From NCBI GenBank assembly GCA_900759445.1, contig CAAEVH010000041.1, positions 1-36,331 of the forward strand: a stretch of 36,331 bases of DNA, read 5' to 3'. The stretch's first letter is position 1, and each line of letters starts with the position of its first letter. The translations under genes and the position numbers were made by a program. Origin of the DNA: an uncultured Raoultella sp. GTDB taxonomy: Bacteria > Pseudomonadota > Gammaproteobacteria > Enterobacterales > Enterobacteriaceae. Below the pieces are notes generated by a model. That model was given only the letters and a program-made list of their open reading frames with translations. It had not been told where the DNA came from and made no database searches. Below are positions 1 through 7,516 of this stretch, in pieces.

Positions 1-4
1 AAAG

Positions 5-81
<77 letters not shown>

Positions 82-96
82 CCTGAAACGTGGCAT

Positions 97-125
97 ATTT
101 TACTCTTATTGAGCAAAAGACGCAA
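97..125 (-). promoter_or_regulatory. Promoter of metY
   Basis: On the minus strand a -35-like TTGCGT (120-125) is separated by 17 bp from a -10 TAAAAT (97-102). Transcription would begin about 8-10 bases before the tRNA 5' end. Seen directly; use as a sigma-70 promoter is inferred. Confidence 0.6.
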
Positions 126-138
126 ATACTGCTGGGAT

Positions 139-157
139 TTGGTACCGAGGACGGGAC
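139..157 (-). repeat. Direct repeat of the leuU 3' end
   Basis: These 19 bases are identical, and in the same orientation, to 4502-4520, which hold the last 18 bases of tRNA-Leu(GAG) plus one flanking T. No other tRNA structure surrounds this copy. Copies of a tRNA 3' end are classic integrase attachment-site scars, but no integrase or phage gene lies between the copies and core argG does, so this remains an inference. Confidence 0.7.
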
Positions 158-319
158 ATAAAATCGTGGTAAAGTTTATTGATAAACTCTATATTTTGTC
201 AACCTGTATTTCGTCTCTCCCTGTTCTCGTTTGTGCTGCCATCTCGCTATTTTTTAGCAAAAAAGCAATGAAGCACTTCCTGTCATCCGCAAAAGATGAT
301 TAAATGAAAACTCACAATT
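158..319. other. Intergenic, no supported gene
   Basis: AT-rich sequence between metY and the argG control region. It encodes a hydrophobic stretch in one plus-strand frame (roughly 190-255) behind a TTG start with no ribosome binding site. I see nothing here that I would call a gene. Confidence 0.4.
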
Positions 320-337
320 AATGCATAAACATGCAAT
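320..337 (+). promoter_or_regulatory. Putative ArgR box of argG
   Basis: An 18-bp near-perfect palindrome, TGCAT-AAAC-ATGCA flanked by AA and AT, resembles the ARG-box pattern TGAAT-N4-ATTCA. It lies about 200 bp before argG, which is arginine-repressed in enterics. A weaker half-site (TGAAAAC at 305-311) precedes it, as expected for paired boxes. The ArgR assignment is inferred from motif and context. Confidence 0.55.
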
Positions 338-339
338 AA

Positions 340-483
340 GAACTTGTTCCATTTGACGCCATTGCTACCGTATATTTGGGTACGGAAAGCGCGCAGTCGC
401 CAGAGCAGCGTCAAAGCTCGTGAAGATTATGCACTTTGTCCGCAGAAAAAACGGCAGGCAGAATAGTCAAATGGGACAGGTTC
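340..483. repeat. Inverted-repeat element before argG
   Basis: The 18-base arms 340-357 and 466-483 are complementary throughout, with two G-T wobbles, and enclose 108 bp. A smaller dyad (CCGTA 368-372 with TACGG 381-385) lies inside. The size and terminal repeats look like a miniature element, and as RNA the arms would form a strong long-range stem before the argG ribosome binding site. No target duplication is visible. A TATATT hexamer at 371-376 may be an argG -10 box. Confidence 0.65.
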
Positions 484-496
484 TACGACTTGATAA

Positions 497-1879
<1,383 letters not shown>

Positions 1880-1900
1880 TCTGTTTTCAACTACGCTTTC

Positions 1901-1929
1901 AGCCGACGTTAATCCGTCGGCTTTTTTTT
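1901..1929 (+). terminator. Intrinsic terminator of argG
   Basis: An 8-bp stem AGCCGACG/CGTCGGCT (1901-1908 with 1915-1922) closes a six-base loop and is followed by a run of eight T that begins with the last stem base. Confidence 0.92.
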
Positions 1930-1988
1930 GGTCAACACTCAACGCCAGAAAAATCTTAGCCTGTTAATTTTTACCTGTCGCAATTTCT

Positions 1989-2007
1989 TATAATTACTGT
2001 CTATAAT
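1989..2007 (+). promoter_or_regulatory. Tandem -10 hexamers before the IprA-like gene
   Basis: Two perfect TATAAT hexamers occur at 1989-1994 and 2002-2007, about 40-57 bp before the start codon. Neither has a good -35 at the proper distance, which suggests an activated or weak promoter. Use is inferred. Confidence 0.45.
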
Positions 2008-2046
2008 CACCCGAATACATTTATCCTTGACCCCGTGAGGATCGCG

Positions 2047-2676
2047 ATGAATATTAATCCCCCGGTCAGGCCAAACCAGGCGATCAACCGCCTTCTGGAA
2101 ACGCTCGAACCGTATGCTACACCAATGAATGTCGTTGCCAGAAAAAGGCTGACGCCGAACTATAAAGGTAAAGCGCAGCTCTATCTTTTAAAAAAAGGTG
2201 AGCTGTCCATCATTCGTTCATCTGATAAATTATTGATCGTTACCGTCTATGAACCTCATCTGTTTGGCGTCGCCGAGATACTTCAGCCAAGCCATAGCCA
2301 CGCTCTGCGTGCTGAGGTCGCCTCCGAGGTTCTGCGTATCGACAGCGAGCATGCCATCAAACTGTTCCGCGAGCATAACCTGTGGGAAGAGGTGACCCGC
2401 CTGCTGGCATACCATACTTCCTATCTGGTGTACCGGGACGATCTGGTGTTGCAGCAACGTACCTACTCGGTGATTCGCAATCATCTGCTGGAGATGCTGC
2501 TGTTGCCGCAAGAGACGCGCCTGCGGGTCTCCATCCTCGAATATATTCAGGACCGCACCCATCTTTCACGCAGCAGTATTCTCAATGTGCTGTCGGCGTT
2601 AAAAAAAGGGGGATATATTGAGTTCGCCCGCGGTGGTTATTTACAAAGCGTAAGCTCACTTCCTGAAAAATTCTAA
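2047..2676 (+). CDS. IprA-like Crp-fold transcriptional regulator
   Basis: A 209-residue protein with an N-terminal cyclic-nucleotide-binding-like beta region (about 45-105, including LYLLKKGELSII) and a C-terminal winged helix-turn-helix (about 150-200: TRLRVSILEYIQ, LSRSSILNVLSALKKGGYI). The layout and C-terminal motif resemble the enterobacterial IprA/YaiV family, named for inhibiting peroxide resistance in Salmonella; the target and ligand here are unknown. Typical cAMP-contact residues of Crp are not apparent. ATG 2047 is preferred over GTG 2035 because GAGG (2037-2040) lies six bases before it. The gene sits in the accessory gap between argG and leuU; E. coli has yhbX there. It could regulate the neighbouring YfaZ-like gene, but nothing shows this. 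Confidence 0.75.
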   Translation: MNINPPVRPNQAINRLLETLEPYATPMNVVARKRLTPNYKGKAQLYLLKKGELSIIRSSDKLLIVTVYEPHLFGVAEILQPSHSHALRAEVASEVLRIDSEHAIKLFREHNLWEEVTRLLAYHTSYLVYRDDLVLQQRTYSVIRNHLLEMLLLPQETRLRVSILEYIQDRTHLSRSSILNVLSALKKGGYIEFARGGYLQSVSSLPEKF

Positions 2677-2689
2677 TCATCCATCGTAC

Positions 2690-2777
2690 TATTTATCGCT
2701 TATCTATTGTTGTCGGCGCCGGGTCGACTGAAGAATTTAAATTTAAACAAACAAATGATAACGACAAGCGATAAATA
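2690..2777. repeat. Inverted repeat after the regulator gene
   Basis: The 12-bp arms TATTTATCGCTT (2690-2701) and its exact complement (2766-2777) are 64 bp apart, starting 13 bp after the regulator stop codon. The intervening DNA contains the AT palindrome AAATTTAAATTT-like core near 2735-2746. There is no T-run, so it does not look like a terminator. It could be an operator pair or a transcript-end structure. Confidence 0.55.
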
Positions 2778-2850
2778 ATTTTATTCTGGGCTCCTGTATT
2801 TATCACACTGATTGTGTGTTGAAAACTGAACAACAAGCTCAGGAATGAAG

Positions 2851-2973
2851 ATGGTTCTCCTTATGCCGTTCACCGTCAATGCCTGCTTCGTGCGCAGGTT
2901 GGTCTCCTTGTGTCCCGGTGCACGGTACGACAATACCTGTTTCTGCAGCTGGCACTATGACTCTCTTCTTTGA
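2851..2973 (+). CDS. Possible 40-residue leader peptide
   Basis: ATG 2851 has AGGA (2841-2844) six bases before it, a better ribosome binding site than expected by chance. The reading frame encodes 40 residues with five cysteines (positions 12, 21, 30, 32 and one tryptophan nearby) and ends at TGA 2971-2973. It lies in a region with an attenuator-like terminator further down, so it could be a translated leader peptide. I recognise no family, and chance cannot be excluded. Confidence 0.3.
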   Translation: MVLLMPFTVNACFVRRLVSLCPGARYDNTCFCSWHYDSLL

Positions 2974-3013
2974 CCGCAATTAATCAGCCTGGTGGCCGAT
3001 GCGTTGGGAAAAG

Positions 3014-3235
3014 ATGTCTGATGTGAGGATTAACCCTCATCTGGCTGCTGCAGGCGTTTATGCCCCTTCAGGCACGAGGATGGGGAGCAATCAGGTGTTT
3101 CAGCTGTCCCTGAAACGCCTGATGGATGGGCCGTCCGTCAGCAGAGGGGGCGCTATCCGTATGTCACACCAGACTGGGCTGGTCGTGCGATGTTTTAGCA
3201 CGCCAGCAACGCTGGCAATAATCAGCAAAGCGTAA
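3014..3235 (+). CDS. Possible small ORF, unrecognised
   Basis: An open frame of 73 codons starts at ATG 3014 behind GGGAAAAG; an alternative ATG at 2999 would add five residues. The product has no signal peptide, membrane helix or motif I recognise. The frame runs through the strong hairpin 3092-3121, which argues that the sequence may be constrained as RNA and that the ORF may be incidental. Confidence 0.2.
   Translation: MSDVRINPHLAAAGVYAPSGTRMGSNQVFQLSLKRLMDGPSVSRGGAIRMSHQTGLVVRCFSTPATLAIISKA
3092..3121 (+). other. Strong hairpin in the orphan leader
   Basis: The 11-base arms CAGGTGTTTCA (3092-3102) and TGAAACGCCTG (3111-3121) pair fully with one wobble around an eight-base loop. No T-run follows, so it is a structural element and not a terminator. 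Confidence 0.7.
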
Positions 3236-3317
3236 GTGTCGATACCTCTACCGCAATCGTGGCAATGGTTTCGCGCTTCAGTAAATAACGATTAAACCCA
3301 AAAACCCGTTAAATTTT

Positions 3318-3347
3318 TGCCCGAACGCCCGTATCGGGCATTTTTTT
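3318..3347 (+). terminator. Intrinsic terminator just before the YfaZ-like gene
   Basis: A 7-bp stem TGCCCGA/TCGGGCA (3318-3324 with 3334-3340) closes a nine-base loop and is followed by seven T (3341-3347). The next gene's ribosome binding site GAAGGA begins five bases later. This position suggests attenuation of that gene or the 3' end of an upstream RNA. Confidence 0.88.
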
Positions 3348-3365
3348 ACCTGAAGGAATTCAACA

Positions 3366-3917
3366 ATGAGCATGATCACTCCGAAATCAGTTCTGTTAGT
3401 TGCCGCTCTCGGTGCCAGCAGCGCCGCCTGCGCATCGGTAAACTTACACGGAGAGGCGGGGGAAGAGTTCACTAACCTTTCCGCCAGCTTCGGTGCAGAA
3501 GAACCGGGTATGACCTTTAACGGCAACTGGGCACACAGCGATAATGACGGCGACGTCGCCGGGTTAGGCATGGGCTATAACTTTAACCTCGGTCCGTTTC
3601 TCCTGACGCTGGGAGGCAAAGCGCTCTATCTGAATCCGCAAGATAGCGATGAGGGTTACGCCGTCGCACTGGGCGGCGGTGCACAGCTCCCACTGGGCCA
3701 ATACTTTACGCTTTTCGGTGAAACCTATTATTCTCCGGACTCCATGTCCAGCGGCGTCGATGACTACGTGGAAGCTAACGCCGGCGTGCGGATTAACGTG
3801 ATTAAATCGCTGAATATTGAAGCCGGATATCGCTATATTGATATGGCGGGGAAAGACGCCCATCATGACAACACGTTGGCTGATGGCGCTTATGCAGGTT
3901 TCAACTTCCGTTTCTGA
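3366..3917 (+). CDS. YfaZ-like outer-membrane protein
   Basis: A 183-residue protein with a signal peptide (about 1-23, likely cut after ACA), an alternating beta-strand pattern and a C-terminal phenylalanine (NFRF) typical of outer-membrane barrels. Motifs such as NWAHSDNDGDVAGLGMGYN, YYSPDSMSSG and VEANAGVR-like segments are shared, from memory, with E. coli YfaZ, an uncharacterised OM protein family. It is therefore probably a paralogue or relative of YfaZ at a locus where E. coli lacks it. ATG 3366 follows GAAGGA at 3353-3358. A terminator immediately upstream suggests control by read-through. The function is unknown; a small barrel of about eight strands is inferred. Confidence 0.8.
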   Translation: MSMITPKSVLLVAALGASSAACASVNLHGEAGEEFTNLSASFGAEEPGMTFNGNWAHSDNDGDVAGLGMGYNFNLGPFLLTLGGKALYLNPQDSDEGYAVALGGGAQLPLGQYFTLFGETYYSPDSMSSGVDDYVEANAGVRINVIKSLNIEAGYRYIDMAGKDAHHDNTLADGAYAGFNFRF

Positions 3918-3924
3918 TGCAAAA

Positions 3925-3947
3925 GGGGATTGCCGCCGGCAATCCCT
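3925..3947. terminator. Shared terminator between convergent genes
   Basis: A 9-bp stem GGGATTGCC/GGCAATCCC (3926-3934 with 3938-3946) lies between the convergent YfaZ-like and lipoprotein genes. On the minus strand it is followed by CTTTTGC, on the plus strand by an AT-rich stretch without a clean T-run. It probably serves both directions, weakly. Confidence 0.65.
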
Positions 3948-3954
3948 CATTCAT

Positions 3955-4356
3955 TTATGCCGCCACAGGAACGCCTTTCAGCAAGCGGTTGATCACCTGT
4001 AGTCCTGCAATGTTGTTCTCTTTACGATAAACCTCATTCATCGCTGACATCTGTTCCAGTTTGGTCAGAGCGCTGTAGACGTGGAACGCCTCGCTGTCTT
4101 TATCAAATATGTCTTTTTTAGAGACATCCTGCAGGTAGTTGTCTTTTAACGACCGGCTCAGGTTGCCGATAATCGCGCTATTATCCTGGAAACAACTGAC
4201 CACCGCCTGAGCACTCTGCCCTGAAGGCTGCGCGCCACTCTGCAATACCGGCACCGTTAAGGTATTAATGGTGTCCACGGTATCCCCCGACGGCGTAGCA
4301 CTGCATCCGGACAAACACAGGGCGCCGGCAATGATAAACGACCTGATTTTTTTCAT
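3955..4356 (-). CDS. Small lipoprotein of unknown function
   Basis: A 133-residue protein begins with a basic and hydrophobic signal peptide and a lipobox LSGC with Cys18 as the lipidated residue. Serine at +2 predicts sorting to the outer membrane by the Lol system. The mature part is mostly helical and hydrophilic (about 50-125). I recognise no domain. It is convergent with the YfaZ-like gene and ends eight bases from the shared hairpin. It belongs to the accessory block between argG and leuU. ATG 4356 has only a distant GAGGTG as a possible ribosome binding site. Confidence 0.75.
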   Translation of the reverse strand: MKKIRSFIIAGALCLSGCSATPSGDTVDTINTLTVPVLQSGAQPSGQSAQAVVSCFQDNSAIIGNLSRSLKDNYLQDVSKKDIFDKDSEAFHVYSALTKLEQMSAMNEVYRKENNIAGLQVINRLLKGVPVAA

Positions 4357-4461
4357 GGCGTCACTTCACCTCTTCTGAATAGATGAGCGCGACTTTAGCG
4401 ATTGCGGTGGGTTCAAGACCAGTGAAGAGTTATTTATAAATAAATAAGCGCCTGTCGAAGG

Positions 4462-4495
4462 CAAAAAAAAAGACGCTTTTCAGCGTCTTTTTTTC
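4462..4495 (-). terminator. Terminator after leuU
   Basis: A 7-bp stem AGACGCT/AGCGTCT (4471-4477 with 4482-4488) has long A and T runs on both sides. Read on the minus strand it ends the secG-leuU transcript with a run of nine T; read on the plus strand it also has a T-run. Confidence 0.9.
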
Positions 4496-4502
4496 GGAAT
4501 AT

Positions 4503-4589
4503 TGGTACCGAGGACGGGACTTGAACCCGTAAGCCCAATCGGGCACTACCACCTCAAGGTAGCGTGTCTACCAATTCCACCACCTCGGC
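4503..4589 (-). tRNA. leuU: tRNA-Leu (GAG), leuU
   Basis: An 87-nt class II tRNA on the minus strand begins GCCGAGG and ends in encoded CCA. The anticodon is GAG, flanked by CCTT and GTGG, and the long variable arm TGCCCGATTGGGCTTA is typical of tRNA-Leu. It lies 13 bases after secG on the same strand, as in E. coli, so the two are probably cotranscribed. The 3' end is repeated at 139-157. Confidence 0.97.
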
Positions 4590-4602
4590 ACGGATATAAC
4601 TA

Positions 4603-4932
4603 TTAGTGCGGGATATCGCTGCTCGGCTGTGCCGGAGCTGTTGGCTGAGTCTGCTCGGTTTTCGGCGCGCTCAGATTATCCCACTCACTTCCTTTATTGG
4701 TCTTGTTGCTGTTGATATTGCCCAGCACCAGACTGATGATGAAGAACAACGCTGCCAGAATACCAGTCATGCGGGTCATGAAGTTACCAGAACCGCTGGA
4801 TCCAAACAACGTGCCGGAAGCGCCTGCTCCGAAGGAGGCTCCCATATCAGCGCCTTTACCTTGCTGCAGCATGATCAGACCAACGAGGCCAATCGCTACA
4901 ATAAGGAAAACAACTAAAAGAGCTTCTTGCAT
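4603..4932 (-). CDS. secG: Protein-export membrane protein SecG
   Basis: SecG is the small subunit of the SecYEG translocon in the inner membrane and helps SecA-driven protein export. The 109 residues contain two membrane helices (about 2-22 and 52-73) joined by a glycine-rich loop with the family sequence LQQGKGADMGASFG. A proline/threonine-rich tail follows. The length equals E. coli SecG within one residue. ATG 4932 matches the family start and has AAGGAACAGG upstream; a longer frame to 4977 lacks support. A promoter at 5024-5052 drives it, with leuU just downstream. Confidence 0.96.
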   Translation of the reverse strand: MQEALLVVFLIVAIGLVGLIMLQQGKGADMGASFGAGASGTLFGSSGSGNFMTRMTGILAALFFIISLVLGNINSNKTNKGSEWDNLSAPKTEQTQPTAPAQPSSDIPH

Positions 4933-5023
4933 AATCAACCTGTTCCTTGCGGATTCGCCGCATACCAATTGCTTCAACCAATAAAGCGGGAGGTTTTAAT
5001 GTTTCCCACTGAAGCGGGTGTGA

Positions 5024-5052
5024 ATACTAACCAAAGCGAATGACCTTCGCAA
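5024..5052 (-). promoter_or_regulatory. Promoter of secG-leuU
   Basis: On the minus strand TTGCGA (5047-5052) and TAGTAT (5024-5029) are separated by exactly 17 bp, giving a leader of about 85 nt before secG. The rest of the 305-bp gap between glmM and secG holds only this promoter and the glmM terminator. Confidence 0.65.
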
Positions 5053-5116
5053 GGGCAATTTCGGTGCATTGTATCAACTGCGGAAAAAAACAGCAAAAAA
5101 CGATTTTTTGGCGAAG

Positions 5117-5142
5117 AAAAAGGCGGCAAGCGCCGCCTTTTT
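5117..5142 (-). terminator. Terminator of folP-glmM
   Basis: A 6-bp GC stem GGCGGC/GCCGCC (5122-5127 with 5132-5137) with a four-base loop has A and T tracts on both sides, extending the stem. It lies about 95 bp after the glmM stop and can act in both directions. Confidence 0.88.
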
Positions 5143-5237
5143 AAACACTTAGCACCCTGTCAGCCCGCATGATTATTTCACATTGCCTGGCGCTGACGGC
5201 AGCACTGCGCAGACGAGAAAATAAATAACCGGCTTAA

Positions 5238-6575
5238 TCAGGCGTTTTTCACCGCATCGGCGATACGATGCGCGAACTCATGTACCTGCTCTTCATGCTC
5301 GCCTTCGACCATGACGCGAATAAGTGGCTCAGTACCCGATTTGCGCAGCAGCACACGACCACGATTGCCCAATGCCGCTTCCACTTCAGCCATCACCGCT
5401 TTCACGTTTTCATGTTCCAGCGGGTTACCACTGCCTTCAGTGAAACGGACGTTGACCAGAATTTGTGGGAACATTTTCATGCCGCTACACAGGTCATGCA
5501 GACTCATGTGGTTACGCACCATCGCTGCCACAACCTGCAGGCTGGCGACGATACCGTCACCGGTGGTGGTTTTATCCAGCAGGATAACGTGGCCGGAGTT
5601 TTCCGCCCCGATACGCCAGCCTTTCTCCTGTAGCTTCTCGAGGACATAGCGGTCACCCACTTTAGCCCGGGCAAACGGAATGCCCAGCTGCTTGAGCGCC
5701 AGCTCCAGCCCCATGTTACTCATTAACGTTCCCACCGCGCCGCCGCGCAGCTGGCCCTGCCGCAGACCTTCCCGGGCGATGATATACAGAATCTGATCGC
5801 CATCGACCTTATTACCTTCATGGTCGACCATAATGACGCGGTCGCCATCGCCATCATAGGCGATACCCAGATCGGCTTTTTCGGCCAGCACGCGCGCCTG
5901 CAGGGCGCGTACGTCGGTTGCCCCGACCTCTTCGTTGATGTTGAGCCCGTTCGGCTCACAACCCATCGCGATCACCTGAGCACCCAACTCGCGGAACACA
6001 TTCGGGGCGATGTGATAGGTCGCGCCATGGGCGCAGTCGACAACCACTTTGAGCGCATTCAGGCTCAGTTCGTTCGGGAAGGTGCCTTTGCAGAATTCAA
6101 TATAACGCCCCGCGGCATCCACGATGCGGCTGGCTTTCCCCAGCTCAGCAGAATCAACGCAGGTGAGCTCTTTTTCCATTTCCGCTTCAATCGCCTCTTC
6201 TACGTTATCCGGCAGCTTGGTGCCTTCAATAGAGAAGAATTTGATCCCGTTGTCATAAAACGGGTTATGCGAAGCTGAAATGACAATCCCGGCTTCAGCA
6301 CGGAAGGCTCGCGTCAGGTAAGCCACCGCCGGAGTGGGCATCGGGCCGGTAAAAGAAGCGGAAAGCCCCGCCGCAGCCAGTCCTGCCTCCAGCGCCGATT
6401 CCAGCATATAGCCAGAGATACGGGTATCTTTACCAATAATGATTTTGCGTGAACCGTGACGCGCCAGCACCTTGCCCGCGGCCCAGCCCAGTTTGAGCAC
6501 GAATTCCGGGGTGATGGGCGCATCGCCTACGCGGCCACGGATACCATCGGTGCCAAAATATTTGCGGTTACTCAT
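5238..6575 (-). CDS. glmM: Phosphoglucosamine mutase GlmM
   Basis: GlmM converts glucosamine-6-phosphate to glucosamine-1-phosphate, feeding UDP-GlcNAc for peptidoglycan and LPS. All four alpha-D-phosphohexomutase parts are present in 445 residues: the phosphoserine loop ISASHNP with Ser102, the metal loop DGDGDR (241-246), the sugar loop ENSGH and the phosphate-binding [11 protein letters not shown] near the C-terminus. The start ATGAGTAA overlaps the last codons of folP by eight bases, so the two are translationally coupled. In the same window RapZ controls, via the sRNAs GlmY/GlmZ, the preceding enzyme GlmS (known from E. coli). Confidence 0.98.
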   Translation of the reverse strand: MSNRKYFGTDGIRGRVGDAPITPEFVLKLGWAAGKVLARHGSRKIIIGKDTRISGYMLESALEAGLAAAGLSASFTGPMPTPAVAYLTRAFRAEAGIVISASHNPFYDNGIKFFSIEGTKLPDNVEEAIEAEMEKELTCVDSAELGKASRIVDAAGRYIEFCKGTFPNELSLNALKVVVDCAHGATYHIAPNVFRELGAQVIAMGCEPNGLNINEEVGATDVRALQARVLAEKADLGIAYDGDGDRVIMVDHEGNKVDGDQILYIIAREGLRQGQLRGGAVGTLMSNMGLELALKQLGIPFARAKVGDRYVLEKLQEKGWRIGAENSGHVILLDKTTTGDGIVASLQVVAAMVRNHMSLHDLCSGMKMFPQILVNVRFTEGSGNPLEHENVKAVMAEVEAALGNRGRVLLRKSGTEPLIRVMVEGEHEEQVHEFAHRIADAVKNA

Positions 6576-7416
6576 AACGTTTATTTTCCTTTGTGCTCAG
6601 GGTGGCTTCCACCACGCGTAGCGCTTCTACCGTTTCTTTGACGTCATGGACGCGAATAATCTGCGCGCCCTGCATCGCTGCAATCACTGCACACGCCAGG
6701 CTACCGCTGAGGCGTTCCGCCGGCCCGACGTTAAGCAGTTGGCCAACCATCGACTTACGCGACATGCCGACCAGCAGCGGGAGACCGAACTGGTGGAACT
6801 CGCCGAGTCGGGCAAGTAGCTCATAATTATGGGCAAGATTTTTACCGAAACCGAATCCCGGGTCGAGCAACAATTTCTCTTTTGCGATACCGGCCTGCTC
6901 ACAGCGCACGATATGCTCGGTGAAAAAGCGCGCGACGTCGGCAAAAACATCATCGTACTTCGGCGCTTCCTGCATCGTTTTTGGCTGTCCCTGCATATGC
7001 ATCAGACACACCGGTAGCCCGGTTTGCGCCGCGGCTTCCAGCGCCCCAGGCTCGGTCAGCGAACGGATATCGTTAATAATATGTGCGCCTGCCCGTGCGG
7101 ACTCACGGATCACTTCTGGCTTCGACGTGTCTACCGAAATCCAGACTTCAAAACGCTGGGCAACCGCCTCCACAACCGGAATCACGCGCGCCAGCTCTTC
7201 CTCGACGCTCACATCCAACGCTCCCGGACGGGTCGATTCGCCGCCGATATCGATGATAGTCGCTCCCGCGTTTATCATCAGATTGGCATGCTTAACCGCC
7301 TCCACGAGCGAGTTATGTGTGCCGCCATCGGAGAATGAGTCTGGCGTCACGTTAAGGATACCCATTACGTGAGGATGGGAGAGGTCGAGGGTTGAGCCCT
7401 GGGCTACGAGTTTCAT
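6568..7416 (-). CDS. folP: Dihydropteroate synthase FolP
   Basis: FolP condenses p-aminobenzoate with dihydropterin pyrophosphate in folate synthesis and is the target of sulfonamides. The TIM-barrel signatures [11 protein letters not shown] (22-32), GGESTRPG (58-65), the [12 protein letters not shown] loop and MSRKS are intact, as is the C-terminal RVHDV. At 282 residues from ATG 7416 the length equals E. coli FolP; ATG 7428 would add four residues, and neither start has a strong ribosome binding site. It follows the ftsH terminator by about 35 bases and overlaps glmM by eight bases. Confidence 0.97.
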   Translation of the reverse strand: MKLVAQGSTLDLSHPHVMGILNVTPDSFSDGGTHNSLVEAVKHANLMINAGATIIDIGGESTRPGALDVSVEEELARVIPVVEAVAQRFEVWISVDTSKPEVIRESARAGAHIINDIRSLTEPGALEAAAQTGLPVCLMHMQGQPKTMQEAPKYDDVFADVARFFTEHIVRCEQAGIAKEKLLLDPGFGFGKNLAHNYELLARLGEFHQFGLPLLVGMSRKSMVGQLLNVGPAERLSGSLACAVIAAMQGAQIIRVHDVKETVEALRVVEATLSTKENKRYE

Positions 7417-7449
7417 CGCGAAATCCATGAATCCGGAAGGTTAATAAAA

Positions 7450-7486
7450 AGAAAAACCCCGGAGCGGCTGGCGCCCCGGGGTTTCA
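7450..7486 (-). terminator. Terminator-like hairpin between ftsH and folP
   Basis: Nine-base arms AAACCCCGG/CCGGGGTTT (7454-7462 with 7476-7484) enclose a GC-rich loop and, on the minus strand, lead into TTTTT. It lies 31 bases after the ftsH stop and about 35 bases before folP, so it must be partial if folP and glmM are served from upstream promoters. Confidence 0.85.
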
Positions 7487-7516
7487 ATAGACATAACAAC
7501 ATCAATAGCGGCTAAC

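Larger units (their letters stand above)
2677..3365 (+). other. Orphan leader-like region before the YfaZ-like gene
   Basis: No recognisable protein gene lies in these 689 bases. They hold the inverted repeat at 2690-2777, a 40-codon ORF with a ribosome binding site (2851-2973), a 73-78 codon ORF (from 2999 or 3014 to 3235), several hairpins including 3092-3121, and an intrinsic terminator (3318-3347). The terminator ends 18 bases before the ATG of the next gene, leaving no space for a separate promoter. The layout is that of a transcription-attenuated leader or of an independent RNA whose 3' end is the terminator. I do not recognise the RNA family. Confidence 0.5.

Noticed and set aside
109..303. 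A 64-codon plus-strand ORF starting with TTG beside metY, with one hydrophobic segment
   Set aside because: It has no ribosome binding site, overlaps the metY promoter and includes the leuU-end repeat, whose translation (LVPRTG) is a known false-ORF signature.
3078..3160. GGGGAG (3082-3087) and GGCGCTA (3149-3155) recalled the conserved strings of the yybP-ykoY manganese riboswitch
   Set aside because: The flanking conserved bases do not fit well by eye, and the downstream gene is not a metal transporter. A covariance search would decide.
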